This document shows positions 26,901-34,991 of a DNA stretch of 64,000 nt, in pieces; the first letter of the stretch is position 1, and each line of letters opens with the position of its first letter. Source of the stretch: JAKVAV01 sp047632755 (GTDB lineage: Bacteria > Bacteroidota > Bacteroidia > Flavobacteriales_D > Cryomorphaceae); the NCBI GenBank assembly GCA_047632755.1, contig JBLIDT010000001.1, positions 186,001-250,000 of the forward strand. Reading direction: 5' to 3'. The notes under the pieces are model-generated. The model did no database searches. It worked only from the letters and a program-made list of their open reading frames with translations, and was not told the origin of the DNA. Made by a program: the position numbers and the translations under genes.

Positions 26901-27890
26901 ATGTCTACCTACAGAGCATTAGTCGTAAGGGAAGAAGGAGAAAGATTCACAAGGAAAATAGAGGAAGTTCCTTTTAATTTTCTTCCCGAAAGCGAGGTGC
27001 TGATAAAAGTCTCCTATGCTGGACTAAACTACAAGGATGCCCTCTCGGCATCGGGACACAAAGGTATTACCCGGAGTTTTCCGCATACACCGGGAGTCGA
27101 TGCCTCGGGAATTGTCGAGAAGAGTTCTTCGTCTGAATTTAAGTCAGGTCAAGAAGTAATTGTCACATCATTTGATTTAGGCATGAACACCAAAGGTGCC
27201 TTTGCAGAATATATCTGCGTTCCAGCAGGATGGGTGGTTCCTTTGCCGGAAGGCTTATCGCTAAAAGATGCGATGATTATGGGAACGGCCGCCTTTACTG
27301 CCGCTTTGGCATTGCACAAGATGGAGAAGTCAGGGCAGAATCCTGATATGGGAGAACTGGTGGTTACGGGAGCTTCGGGTGGCGTTGGATCCATGGCTGT
27401 AGCTATTTTGGCGAAGAGAGGATACCGTGTGATCGCCTCCAGTGGAAAACAAGAGCACTACTCTTGGCTGAAGAGCATCGGAGCCAAAAGATGCATCAGT
27501 CGAGAAGGGGCCAATGACGAATCGGGAAAACCACTTTTGTCTACCCAATGGGCTGGTGGGATTGATACGGTTGGGGGAAACACGCTTGCGACTCTGATCA
27601 AATCTTGTGGTAAAGAAGGATCAATCGCAGTATGTGGATTGGTGGGTTCTCACGAGCTGCAAACGACCGTGTACCCCTTTATTCTGAACGGGGTCAATAT
27701 CCTCGGGGTGGATAGCGCAGAAACGCCGATTGATTTGAGGAAGAGGATTTGGCACTTGCTCACTACGAGCTATCGTCCAGATCGATTGGTTGATATGGGG
27801 AAAATAGTTTCCCTTGATGAGATACCCGCCTATATGGACGAAATCTTGGGTGGAGAAACTTTTGGAAGGATCGTCGCTCAGATAGAATAA
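26901..27890 (+). CDS. YhdH/YhfP (AcuI)-type NADPH-dependent MDR reductase
   Basis: A 329-residue zinc-free medium-chain reductase. The N-terminal GroES-like fold has NYKDALSASG and PHTPGVDASG, and the Rossmann domain has VTGASGGVGSMAVAIL with the glycine-rich loop. The pattern is that of the YhdH/YhfP family, whose member AcuI reduces acryloyl-CoA to propionyl-CoA. It lies 2 bp after the deaminase-like gene and is co-transcribed with it, so its substrate may be an unsaturated intermediate of the same pathway; that is inference. Confidence 0.85.
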   Translation: MSTYRALVVREEGERFTRKIEEVPFNFLPESEVLIKVSYAGLNYKDALSASGHKGITRSFPHTPGVDASGIVEKSSSSEFKSGQEVIVTSFDLGMNTKGAFAEYICVPAGWVVPLPEGLSLKDAMIMGTAAFTAALALHKMEKSGQNPDMGELVVTGASGGVGSMAVAILAKRGYRVIASSGKQEHYSWLKSIGAKRCISREGANDESGKPLLSTQWAGGIDTVGGNTLATLIKSCGKEGSIAVCGLVGSHELQTTVYPFILNGVNILGVDSAETPIDLRKRIWHLLTTSYRPDRLVDMGKIVSLDEIPAYMDEILGGETFGRIVAQIE

Positions 27891-27918
27891 AAAAAAGGGT
27901 GCCCGTATAAGCACCCTT
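27891..27918 (-). terminator. intrinsic terminator of the leftward sigma/FecR/TonB operon
   Basis: Arms AAGGGTGC (27895-27902) and GCACCCTT (27911-27918) enclose an 8-base loop. Read on the minus strand, the hairpin is followed by a run of T (the A run at 27891-27896 on the plus strand), as in a leftward terminator. It lies 119 bp beyond the stop of the 49-residue gene. On the plus strand the same hairpin, after the reductase stop, lacks a T run, so it would be a weaker bidirectional element at best. Confidence 0.75.
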
Positions 27919-28037
27919 CCAAACTAACCAATAAAACTACTATGAAGATGCATGGGTAACCACTCCCACACATTATCTATACATCTGTTAGGGAATTAAC
28001 CCCCATGCCGATAGAGCATTTAACTTTTATTCTGAGA

Positions 28038-28187
28038 TTACTTGCTCGCAGAGCGAACCTTGTCCCATTTGTTTTTGAATTTTTTGTTTTGAGCATCTAC
28101 GTAGTATTCATCCCAAAGAGGAGTCATGCCCCCGTAAATCTTGTTGGCTTTAAGATTCATTCTGATCTTATTGAGTTCTTTAAGCAT
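28038..28187 (-). CDS. 49-residue basic small protein at the end of the FecR operon
   Basis: An open frame of 50 codons starts 4 bases after the stop of the second FecR gene and ends at TAA (28038-28040). The product (MLKELNKIRMNLKANK, GGMTPLWDEYYVDAQ, NKKFKNKWDKVRSASK) is strongly basic at both ends with an aromatic centre, and no signal peptide or membrane segment is visible. Tight spacing to the upstream gene and a terminator 119 bp beyond its stop support a real gene. No family recognised. It could be a small cytoplasmic binding partner of the operon products. Confidence 0.6.
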   Translation of the reverse strand: MLKELNKIRMNLKANKIYGGMTPLWDEYYVDAQNKKFKNKWDKVRSASK

Positions 28188-28191
28188 GCTT

Positions 28192-29031
28192 TTATTTTTT
28201 TGTGATTCGAATAAGACTATTTTCTTGGATTATTTCGTAAGACAAGCCCAAGGGCTTACATACGATCTCCAGAATCTCTTCAACTGATTGATCAGTTGAG
28301 AATTCCCCACTATAACTCGTATTCAGGTCTTCAGGGTATTCAACCTCGAATCCCGTAAAATCTTCGAGGGAATTGAAAACTTGGTCAATGCTGACATTGT
28401 CAAACCGATAAGTACCGCCGACCCAAGCGTCGATGTATTCTGTTTTAAGATCTAATTCCTCTAAAATAGACTCGCTCATTTCTACTCCTTTTCCAGGAGT
28501 AAGAATCACCGATAGAGCATTTTTATTCTCTACCAAAACCTTTCCTGTTTTACAAGAAACTTTCAGTTTGTCATTATTAGTAATTACCGAAAACGAAGTT
28601 CCCAATACACTCACGACACCAAGATCTGTAGAAACGCTGAATTTGCTTCCTTCTTCTACTTCGAAGAATCCTGAACCTGAAAAATCAAGGTCTCGAAAGA
28701 GCGCCCATGTTAAATCGTTGTAGCTCAGATCTGCGTTGGAATTCAAGTAAATGGTTGAACCATCGGGCAGTGTATGCGCCAGAACGGAGCTGCCTAAGTT
28801 TTGAACTGTTTCTGAACCAAAAAATGAAATAGAGAAAGTAAGCAAGGCAGCTATTGAAGCGGCTATAGCCAATTTCGAATAAAATTTGTTGGGTCGGTGC
28901 AGCGGGATGACCTTTTCGGTCATTTCAATTCTTCCCATCACTCGCCGCCTAGCTTCTTCATGAGAAGTCGAGAAAGAAAGCCGACTCTCATCGAGGAGAA
29001 GATCTAACTTAGAATTAAAATCGTGTTCCAC
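28192..29031 (-). CDS. second FecR/DUF4974 family protein, without its own sigma factor
   Basis: A 279-residue FecR-type membrane protein: a short cytoplasmic part (1-50), one membrane helix (KLAIAASIAALLTFSISFFG), a FecR domain (HTLPDGSTIYLNSNADLSYN, VSVLGTSFSVI) and a C-terminal DUF4974/STN-like domain (FDNVSIDQVFNSLEDFTGFEVEYP). FecR proteins act as anti-sigma factors that sense the TonB receptor in the periplasm. The operon already has a FecR next to its ECF sigma; this second copy lies 75 bp after the DUF4249 gene, at the other end. Confidence 0.88.
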   Translation of the reverse strand: MEHDFNSKLDLLLDESRLSFSTSHEEARRRVMGRIEMTEKVIPLHRPNKFYSKLAIAASIAALLTFSISFFGSETVQNLGSSVLAHTLPDGSTIYLNSNADLSYNDLTWALFRDLDFSGSGFFEVEEGSKFSVSTDLGVVSVLGTSFSVITNNDKLKVSCKTGKVLVENKNALSVILTPGKGVEMSESILEELDLKTEYIDAWVGGTYRFDNVSIDQVFNSLEDFTGFEVEYPEDLNTSYSGEFSTDQSVEEILEIVCKPLGLSYEIIQENSLIRITKK

Positions 29032-29106
29032 TTTGTTGTGTGTATTTGCTGATGTTTGCGTCAGTTATACACGTGTTCAAAGTTTTACCCTACTCGGATC
29101 AAAAGG

Positions 29107-29892
29107 TTATTCGACGGTAATGGCCACAGACTGACCGTTAAAGGCCGTAAAGAGACCCCAAGCCCCTTCGATGTTTGAGGGCGCCCCTTGAAGTTCAGGA
29201 GCTGAATTCTGCGAATACATTTGCATGTATTCGTCATTTACTGCACTTACATAGAGCTGGTAGCTTCCTATATGGGTGAAGTGATCTGGATAAAGATCGA
29301 CGGAATTACCAGTGTGCAAGGTGTATAGAGGAGTGTCGTGAGATGGTTGAATAGGATAGGTAGCAGCGGTATCGCTTTCTATCCCACGAGCAAAGAGGCA
29401 ATACGTTTGGGAGTCTACCACATCCGTCCAATTCAGAGTTGTCAGCAGCACTTGATCATTCACCGATTCAGTAATATTGATATAGTCATTTGTAATGCTC
29501 AGATTGTCTATTGGAGAAGGAAATTTGGTGCTAGCCGTATATGTTTTTCCATTGTAGGTAATCTCTAACGATAGCGACTCAGGACCTGAAAAAACGAATT
29601 CGGGATCGCTGATTTCATAAATGCCCGTTGCCTCACTTTTCAATACAAGGTTAGCACTCAGATTGCCTTGAGAGATTTTGATGTTTGCATCATTGACAGG
29701 AATCAAATCTGCACCACCCGCATCATTTATACGGGCTATTTTGACGTGATCTACATGCTCATTTGCAAAGACATATGCCTCTACCATCAGCTGCTCATTG
29801 AGATTTACATCATCTGACGAATCATCAGATGCGCAACCGAAAACAAGCATGAGCAAGAGTAGCCCATTGAATACCTTAACCAAACTTCTCAT
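29107..29892 (-). CDS. DUF4249 family lipoprotein
   Basis: A 261-residue lipoprotein (signal ending LLLLMLVFGC, lipid Cys20, followed by ASDDSSDD) with a beta-rich body typical of DUF4249 (VEAYVFANEHVDHVKIARI, YEISDPEFVFSGPESLSLEI, KTYTASTKFP). DUF4249 proteins lie next to TonB receptors with STN/carboxypeptidase-like domains in Bacteroidota and are probably surface partners of the receptor, ligand unknown. The start overlaps the receptor stop by 4 bases. Confidence 0.88.
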   Translation of the reverse strand: MRSLVKVFNGLLLLMLVFGCASDDSSDDVNLNEQLMVEAYVFANEHVDHVKIARINDAGGADLIPVNDANIKISQGNLSANLVLKSEATGIYEISDPEFVFSGPESLSLEITYNGKTYTASTKFPSPIDNLSITNDYINITESVNDQVLLTTLNWTDVVDSQTYCLFARGIESDTAATYPIQPSHDTPLYTLHTGNSVDLYPDHFTHIGSYQLYVSAVNDEYMQMYSQNSAPELQGAPSNIEGAWGLFTAFNGQSVAITVE

Positions 29893-32513
29893 AATTTCAA
29901 CTTCAAAAAAACCGACGGCGTAAAACCGAGAGAAAGGATATTTCTTTGACCAAGGTCATAAAAATCGCTATCCTCTCTGGGAATTTGAAAGTAGTCCACA
30001 TACTTAACGGCTAAATTGTCGTAGACATTGTAAACCGATACTCCCATTTGTAAAACTCCTTTTCTCAAAGGCATTGTATAACCTGCCGATATATCCAATC
30101 TGTGATACCATTCCAGCCTGCTTGAGTTAATCCCACCTATGGTCACAAACTGTTGTTGGTCGCCATTTGGAGTCGTAACTATAAAAGTCCCTAGCACAGG
30201 AGTAAAAGGTACACCGTTAGCTAATACAAACGCAGCCGAAAAATCCCACCTATTGTATTCCAAATTATAAATCAATGACATCTCATGATTGGATACGCCA
30301 GGACTAATAAAGTAGTTTCCTTGATTAATATCGTCGTACTTTGATTCTGAGCTAATAAAGGTGTAGCCCAACGTAACATTCTGGTTTTCAAACGATTTTT
30401 TTAGTAAGACATCGACACCAAAGACTCTCTTATTCCCGTCAACAGCGAATTGATCGAGACTCCCTGTCGGAATCCCAAATTCAGGAAAGAGGAACTCGAC
30501 CACACCTTGTTCATACTTATGGTAACCTTCCAAAGAGATTTCCCAATCATCAATTTCATAGACGGCACCCATTATGTAGTGAGCACTGCGAAGGACAGGT
30601 ATAGTATTTTCTCCAGATAGAGTCCAAGTCTCAGGGATGCTCAGGTAGAGACTGCGTTCATTAAGTCTTCGTATCATTTGGTGGAAAATTCCATAAGATC
30701 CTTTAAGGGTAAGTTTTGGAGTCAACTCGTAGCTCAAAGCGAGCCTAGGCTCCAAGTAAATATTATCATCGCGATTGTAGTGCGTGGCCCTCAAACCAGC
30801 TTTGGTGTTAAGCTTTCCCAGCCTTTTTTCAAGTTGTAGGTAAAAGGCATTGCTCACCGCAGAAATGGTCGAGTCTTGAAGTATTTCCAATTGGTCTTGG
30901 GCTTGAGAAACAATACTGTTCGATGTATTCCACCAGCCAAATTCAACACTTGAGGTTTTATTGATAATGTAATTATTGTCAAGCCTGAAGGTATTGTCGT
31001 TCACCTCTACTCTTTGTTCAAAAAAACGCTGGCTGAAAGTATCTAGTTGTGTTAACACAGTCTCTTGCGCTTGAAGGTCGCTTGTGTATTGCGAAACACC
31101 GTAAATCGCGTACGTAAAAAGTTTCGGATTCCATTTGCGTGACCATTTTATGCTTCCACCTTGGTTTCCCCAATTGGCTTGATCTTCGGAAATTCTGGTT
31201 AAGCTATCTACCCTTCCGTCAAAGGTGATTTTAAGATCGTCTTGACCTTGGTAATAACTCAATGAAATAGCGTCTTTTTCTGAAGGGTTGAAGTTGAATT
31301 TCGCGTTCAAATCACTGAAAAAATAGTCGGGCACATCGCTACTCTGAAATACGTCTGTACTGTTCACGGGCGTATTTGGTAAATTCGAATTGAAAATATT
31401 ATTGAACATATTTTGGTAAGTAGGGCTTTGGATCAAACTTGTGAAAGCCCTTCGATAGCCAAATACGAGTGAAGCTTTGTCCTTAACCACAGGGAGCTCC
31501 AGAAGGATGTTTGCACTTAGCATAGTCGCTTCGGCCTGGATGGAGGGCTTTACCTTGTTTCCGTCAATGCCCGTAATATCAACCACGCCCGAAGATCTCC
31601 CCCCGAATCGGGCGTCGAAGCCTCCTTTGCTCACACGTACATTCTTGATGATATTGCTGTTGAAGGCGCTCAAAAACCCAAAAAGATGGTCAACATGATA
31701 AACCGAAATCCCGTCAAACATGACCAAATTTTGATCGGTCTGTCCACCACGGATGCGCAATCCACTTTCGGCATCTTGCCCTCCACTTATTCCAGGTAAT
31801 CTTCTTAAAGCAGAAAAGATGTCGTTCTCTCCAAGATTTGGGAGCTTTGATATCTCCGACGTATTAAAGGTGAGCTGACTAATGTTCTCATCAATCTCCA
31901 GCAAGTCTTTACTTCTTGCACTTATTTGAACGGAGGGCAGATTTTTGAGTTTTCTCTTTAGATAAAAATCGAGAATTCCAGATGTAGCAGCAGATCCGCC
32001 AATCATGACTTCTGGTTTTTCATAACCGATGTAAGAAACCAGAATAACTGAAGTGGGCGATGGAACCTCCAGAAGAGTGTATCTGCCTTCCGAATTGGCG
32101 GTGGTACTCTGATTGGTATTGGCGATTCTAACCGTCGCAAACGGCAGAGATTCGCTGGTAAGTTCGTCTCGAATAACTCCGCTAAGTGGGAATGATTGTC
32201 CTATTAGGCCGGACTCGATTGGGATGATGACATAAGTGTAGCCAATCAATTCAAATCTCAAAGGAGAGCCCTCCAGCGCAAGGCTGAGAAAATCTTCCAT
32301 CGTTTTTATTTCGGAGTCAATTTCGGGAACGGTCAAAATTGAAACTGCATCTGGATCGTATGAAATCGCAACCTCTTCTTTTTGCCTTAGAAATTTCAAG
32401 GCGTCTTCAAGGTTTTGCCCACTAAACTGCTTAAAGTCAATTCCGCCGTCGACCTGTCCGAAGCCGTTCAGAAAACTGAAAACAAAAAGAAATAGAAAAG
32501 TGACAAATCGCAT
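29889..32513 (-). CDS. TonB-dependent receptor with STN and carboxypeptidase-like domains
   Basis: An 874-residue outer-membrane transducer. A signal peptide (1-20) is followed by an STN domain (about 25-90; QNLEDALKFLRQKEEVAISYD), the periplasmic part that contacts FecR. A carboxypeptidase-regulatory-like domain is at about 105-195 (SFPLSGVIRDELTSESLPFATVRI) and a plug at about 215-320 (LRIRGGQTDQNLVMFDGISVYHVDH). A 22-strand-type beta-barrel runs to the C-terminus, which ends in Leu-Lys-Leu. It overlaps the FecR gene by one base upstream and the DUF4249 gene by 4 bases downstream. The transported ligand cannot be told; sugar-, protein- or metal-related roles are all known for the family. 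Confidence 0.92.
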   Translation of the reverse strand: MRFVTFLFLFVFSFLNGFGQVDGGIDFKQFSGQNLEDALKFLRQKEEVAISYDPDAVSILTVPEIDSEIKTMEDFLSLALEGSPLRFELIGYTYVIIPIESGLIGQSFPLSGVIRDELTSESLPFATVRIANTNQSTTANSEGRYTLLEVPSPTSVILVSYIGYEKPEVMIGGSAATSGILDFYLKRKLKNLPSVQISARSKDLLEIDENISQLTFNTSEISKLPNLGENDIFSALRRLPGISGGQDAESGLRIRGGQTDQNLVMFDGISVYHVDHLFGFLSAFNSNIIKNVRVSKGGFDARFGGRSSGVVDITGIDGNKVKPSIQAEATMLSANILLELPVVKDKASLVFGYRRAFTSLIQSPTYQNMFNNIFNSNLPNTPVNSTDVFQSSDVPDYFFSDLNAKFNFNPSEKDAISLSYYQGQDDLKITFDGRVDSLTRISEDQANWGNQGGSIKWSRKWNPKLFTYAIYGVSQYTSDLQAQETVLTQLDTFSQRFFEQRVEVNDNTFRLDNNYIINKTSSVEFGWWNTSNSIVSQAQDQLEILQDSTISAVSNAFYLQLEKRLGKLNTKAGLRATHYNRDDNIYLEPRLALSYELTPKLTLKGSYGIFHQMIRRLNERSLYLSIPETWTLSGENTIPVLRSAHYIMGAVYEIDDWEISLEGYHKYEQGVVEFLFPEFGIPTGSLDQFAVDGNKRVFGVDVLLKKSFENQNVTLGYTFISSESKYDDINQGNYFISPGVSNHEMSLIYNLEYNRWDFSAAFVLANGVPFTPVLGTFIVTTPNGDQQQFVTIGGINSSRLEWYHRLDISAGYTMPLRKGVLQMGVSVYNVYDNLAVKYVDYFQIPREDSDFYDLGQRNILSLGFTPSVFLKLKL

Positions 32514-33331
32514 TAAGGCTCCAAGATAACCACTCCGCCTTTGTCTGAAGATATTTCAAGCCCGAAAGGCTTAGTTAGAATTTCTAATGAGCTCTCGAGA
32601 TCATTAGAATCCAAAGAGCCAGAGAAGCGATACACTCCACTTGTAGTGAATTCGATGTCCATACCGAATTGCTCTTCCAAAGACTCAATGACTATTTGAA
32701 TTGGGGTATTATCGAAAGAGAGGTCATTGTCATTTTTAGAAATAAAGGGCTCATTATTGATCCACTCGCCCTGCTGTGTGCCCTCTGAGGATATAATGAT
32801 ATAATTGTCTGCCGTAAGAATTTCACCATCCACATCCACTGTTCCTTCTTGACATTGAACAACTAGGGCGTCTTCATTTTCCCAAACTGAAAACTGAGTT
32901 CCCAGAACGGTTACATCTCCATGAGCCGTTTCAACAGTGAATTGATCCCCGCTTTTTACACTAAAGAAACCTTCACCTTTCAAATCTGTCGTTCGAGTAA
33001 AGCCCCATAAAATAGAGTTGTAAGAAATAGAGCTGCCCTCGGCAAGCGTTACTTCTGAGCCATCAGGCAACAAGTGCTTAACCGAATTTTCTTGAGCAGT
33101 CAGTGTGGTCTTGCCGATAAAGTGAATGGTGAATGGGAGCGAAAGTATAAGTGCCAAAGCCGCCGCCGCCGCGTATAGTCGACTGTATCTAAAACCTTGC
33201 GTTTGATCAATTGATTCATCAGCCTGAATAGTTCTAGCCATCACCTTTGCCTTAGCATCGGCAACGCTTTCATTCGAAAACGGGGCACTGTAATTCCGTA
33301 GTCGATCTTCGGCTTTTTTCAAATCGTTCAT
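32513..33331 (-). CDS. FecR/DUF4974 family anti-sigma factor
   Basis: A 272-residue protein with a cytoplasmic N-terminus, one membrane helix (YAAAAALALILSLPFTIHFI), FecR domain (LLPDGSEVTLAEGSSISYN, VTVLGTQFSVWE) and a DUF4974 domain (FDNTPIQIVIESLEEQFGMDIEF). Known FecR proteins bind the cognate ECF sigma and release it when the TonB receptor signals. It is 3 bp downstream of the sigma gene and overlaps the receptor by one base. Confidence 0.9.
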   Translation of the reverse strand: MNDLKKAEDRLRNYSAPFSNESVADAKAKVMARTIQADESIDQTQGFRYSRLYAAAAALALILSLPFTIHFIGKTTLTAQENSVKHLLPDGSEVTLAEGSSISYNSILWGFTRTTDLKGEGFFSVKSGDQFTVETAHGDVTVLGTQFSVWENEDALVVQCQEGTVDVDGEILTADNYIIISSEGTQQGEWINNEPFISKNDNDLSFDNTPIQIVIESLEEQFGMDIEFTTSGVYRFSGSLDSNDLESSLEILTKPFGLEISSDKGGVVILEP

Positions 33332-33334
33332 ATC

Positions 33335-33871
33335 TTAAACTTTTCGATCGAGGTCTTCTCTTAATATGGCTAGTGCTCTCGACATTCTCTTTTCTACTGC
33401 CTTCATACTTAGCCCTAGCATTTCAGCGATTTCGCGGTATTTCAATCCTTCTATTCTGTTCATCAAAAAAACCTCGCGGGCGCCATCTGGGATTTTGGCC
33501 AACACCTTTTGAAGCTTTTCGTCGAATTCTTGCATTTCTAACAAATACTGAGGCGTCTCATTATCGCTTCTCTGCTCTGTATAATTCAAGAATTTAAACT
33601 TCAATTGCTCTCTTTTGAGCTTATTGATCATGAGGTTGTTTGCAATGGTAAAAACGTATGCTTTAAGCGAAGATTTGTCAATCTTTTCGCGGGTTTCCCA
33701 AAGCTTTACAAACGCGTCTTGTGCCACATCTTCAGACAGTTCTGACTTTGATGTTTTGTAATATAGAAAATTCCTAACCTGCTTGTAATACAAATCAAAC
33801 ACTTCCTCGAATTCCCGAGCGGTTAGAACTTCCTTCTTACTTTCTGATTCAGATTTATTGAATAATCCCAA
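33335..33871 (-). CDS. ECF-type RNA polymerase sigma-70 factor
   Basis: A 178-residue ECF sigma. Region 2 (VFDLYYKQVRNFLYYKT, DVAQDAFVKLWETR) and region 4 (IPDGAREVFLMNRIEGLKYREIAEMLGLSMKAVEKRMSRAL, a helix-turn-helix) are both clear. As first gene of the operon it probably autoregulates this locus together with the downstream FecR; no ECF-specific promoter could be recognised. It lacks regions 1 and 3, as expected. Confidence 0.93.
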   Translation of the reverse strand: MGLFNKSESESKKEVLTAREFEEVFDLYYKQVRNFLYYKTSKSELSEDVAQDAFVKLWETREKIDKSSLKAYVFTIANNLMINKLKREQLKFKFLNYTEQRSDNETPQYLLEMQEFDEKLQKVLAKIPDGAREVFLMNRIEGLKYREIAEMLGLSMKAVEKRMSRALAILREDLDRKV

Positions 33872-34001
33872 AATTGAAACTTCCTTTAGGCTGTTAAAAA
33901 AAACAATACCTTTTTAATTAAGCGATTTACAGAGGGGGAAATAAACAACTTAAACACGGCCCCACTAATTCTCGTTACCAAATAAACCAAATCTTTAGAC
34001 A

Positions 34002-34985
34002 ATGGAATATAGACGACTCGGTAAATCAGGCTTAAAAGTAAGCGAACTTTCCTTTGGTTCGTGGATCACTTTTGGAAATCAAATTGGAGACAATACTTCC
34101 GAGCAACTTATGAAAATAGCCTATGACGCAGGGGTTAACTTCTTTGATAATGCTGAGGTTTATGCCAATGGAAAGTCGGAAATTGTGATGGGAGAAATCC
34201 TATCAAAGATGCAATGGCCACGCGATACATACAGTGTTTCGAGCAAAGTGTTTTTCGGAGCAGGAGGGCAACTACCCACTCAAAAAGGCCTGAATAGAAA
34301 ACACATTATGGAGGCTTGCCACGATGCCCTGAAACGTCTTCAGGTCGATTATCTCGATCTATTCTTTTGTCACCGACCCGACAAGGAAACACCAATTGAG
34401 GAGACGGTTTGGTCGATGCACAACCTTATTATTCAAGGTAAAATTCTCTATTGGGGGACCAGTGAATGGAGCGCCCAAGAAATTATGGAAGCTCATATGG
34501 TTGCCAAGCAGTACAACTTGATTGGCCCTACAATGGAGCAACCACAGTACAATATGCTCGTTCGTGAAAAAGTCGAAGTTGAATTTTCACAGATATACAA
34601 AACCGTAGGCCTTGGAACCACCGTTTGGAGTCCACTCGGTTCTGGTGTCCTTACCGGGAAATACAATAGCGGGAAGGAAGGAGAATCAAGATTGAAAAGA
34701 GCAGAGCTATCATGGCTCAACGAAAAATTACTGATTGAGCAAACCTTAGAAAAAGTAAGCAAATTAACTGCCCTAGCTGGTGATCTGGGAATGGCGATGC
34801 CTCACCTCGCTTTGGCTTGGTGCCTAAAGAATGAGAATGTAAGTACAGTGATTCTTGGAGCTAGTAAGGCTTCCCAGCTTGAAGAGAATCTCAAAGCTGC
34901 TGAGGTGAAATCGAAACTAACGCCTGAGGTGATGGAAAAGATCGAGGTTATTTTGGACAACAAACCCCAGCACCCGCAGTTTTAG
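34002..34985 (+). CDS. aldo/keto reductase, voltage-gated K+ channel beta subunit-like
   Basis: A 327-residue AKR with the TIM-barrel catalytic set: Asp and Tyr in FFDNAEVYANGKSE, Lys in VSSKVFF and His in FCHRPDKE. NADPH-binding motifs TTVWSPLGSGVLTGKY and TVILGASKASQLEENL match the Kv-beta/YghZ branch. These enzymes reduce aldehydes or glyoxal-type compounds; the substrate here is unknown. The helicase gene starts 7 bp later, so it may be the first gene of that operon. Confidence 0.9.
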   Translation: MEYRRLGKSGLKVSELSFGSWITFGNQIGDNTSEQLMKIAYDAGVNFFDNAEVYANGKSEIVMGEILSKMQWPRDTYSVSSKVFFGAGGQLPTQKGLNRKHIMEACHDALKRLQVDYLDLFFCHRPDKETPIEETVWSMHNLIIQGKILYWGTSEWSAQEIMEAHMVAKQYNLIGPTMEQPQYNMLVREKVEVEFSQIYKTVGLGTTVWSPLGSGVLTGKYNSGKEGESRLKRAELSWLNEKLLIEQTLEKVSKLTALAGDLGMAMPHLALAWCLKNENVSTVILGASKASQLEENLKAAEVKSKLTPEVMEKIEVILDNKPQHPQF

Positions 34986-34991
34986 TATTTA

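Noticed and set aside
27895..27918. Rightward terminator of the YhdH-type reductase gene
   Set aside because: The hairpin has its T run only when read leftwards; on the plus strand it is followed by CCAAACTAAC, so it was assigned to the leftward operon.
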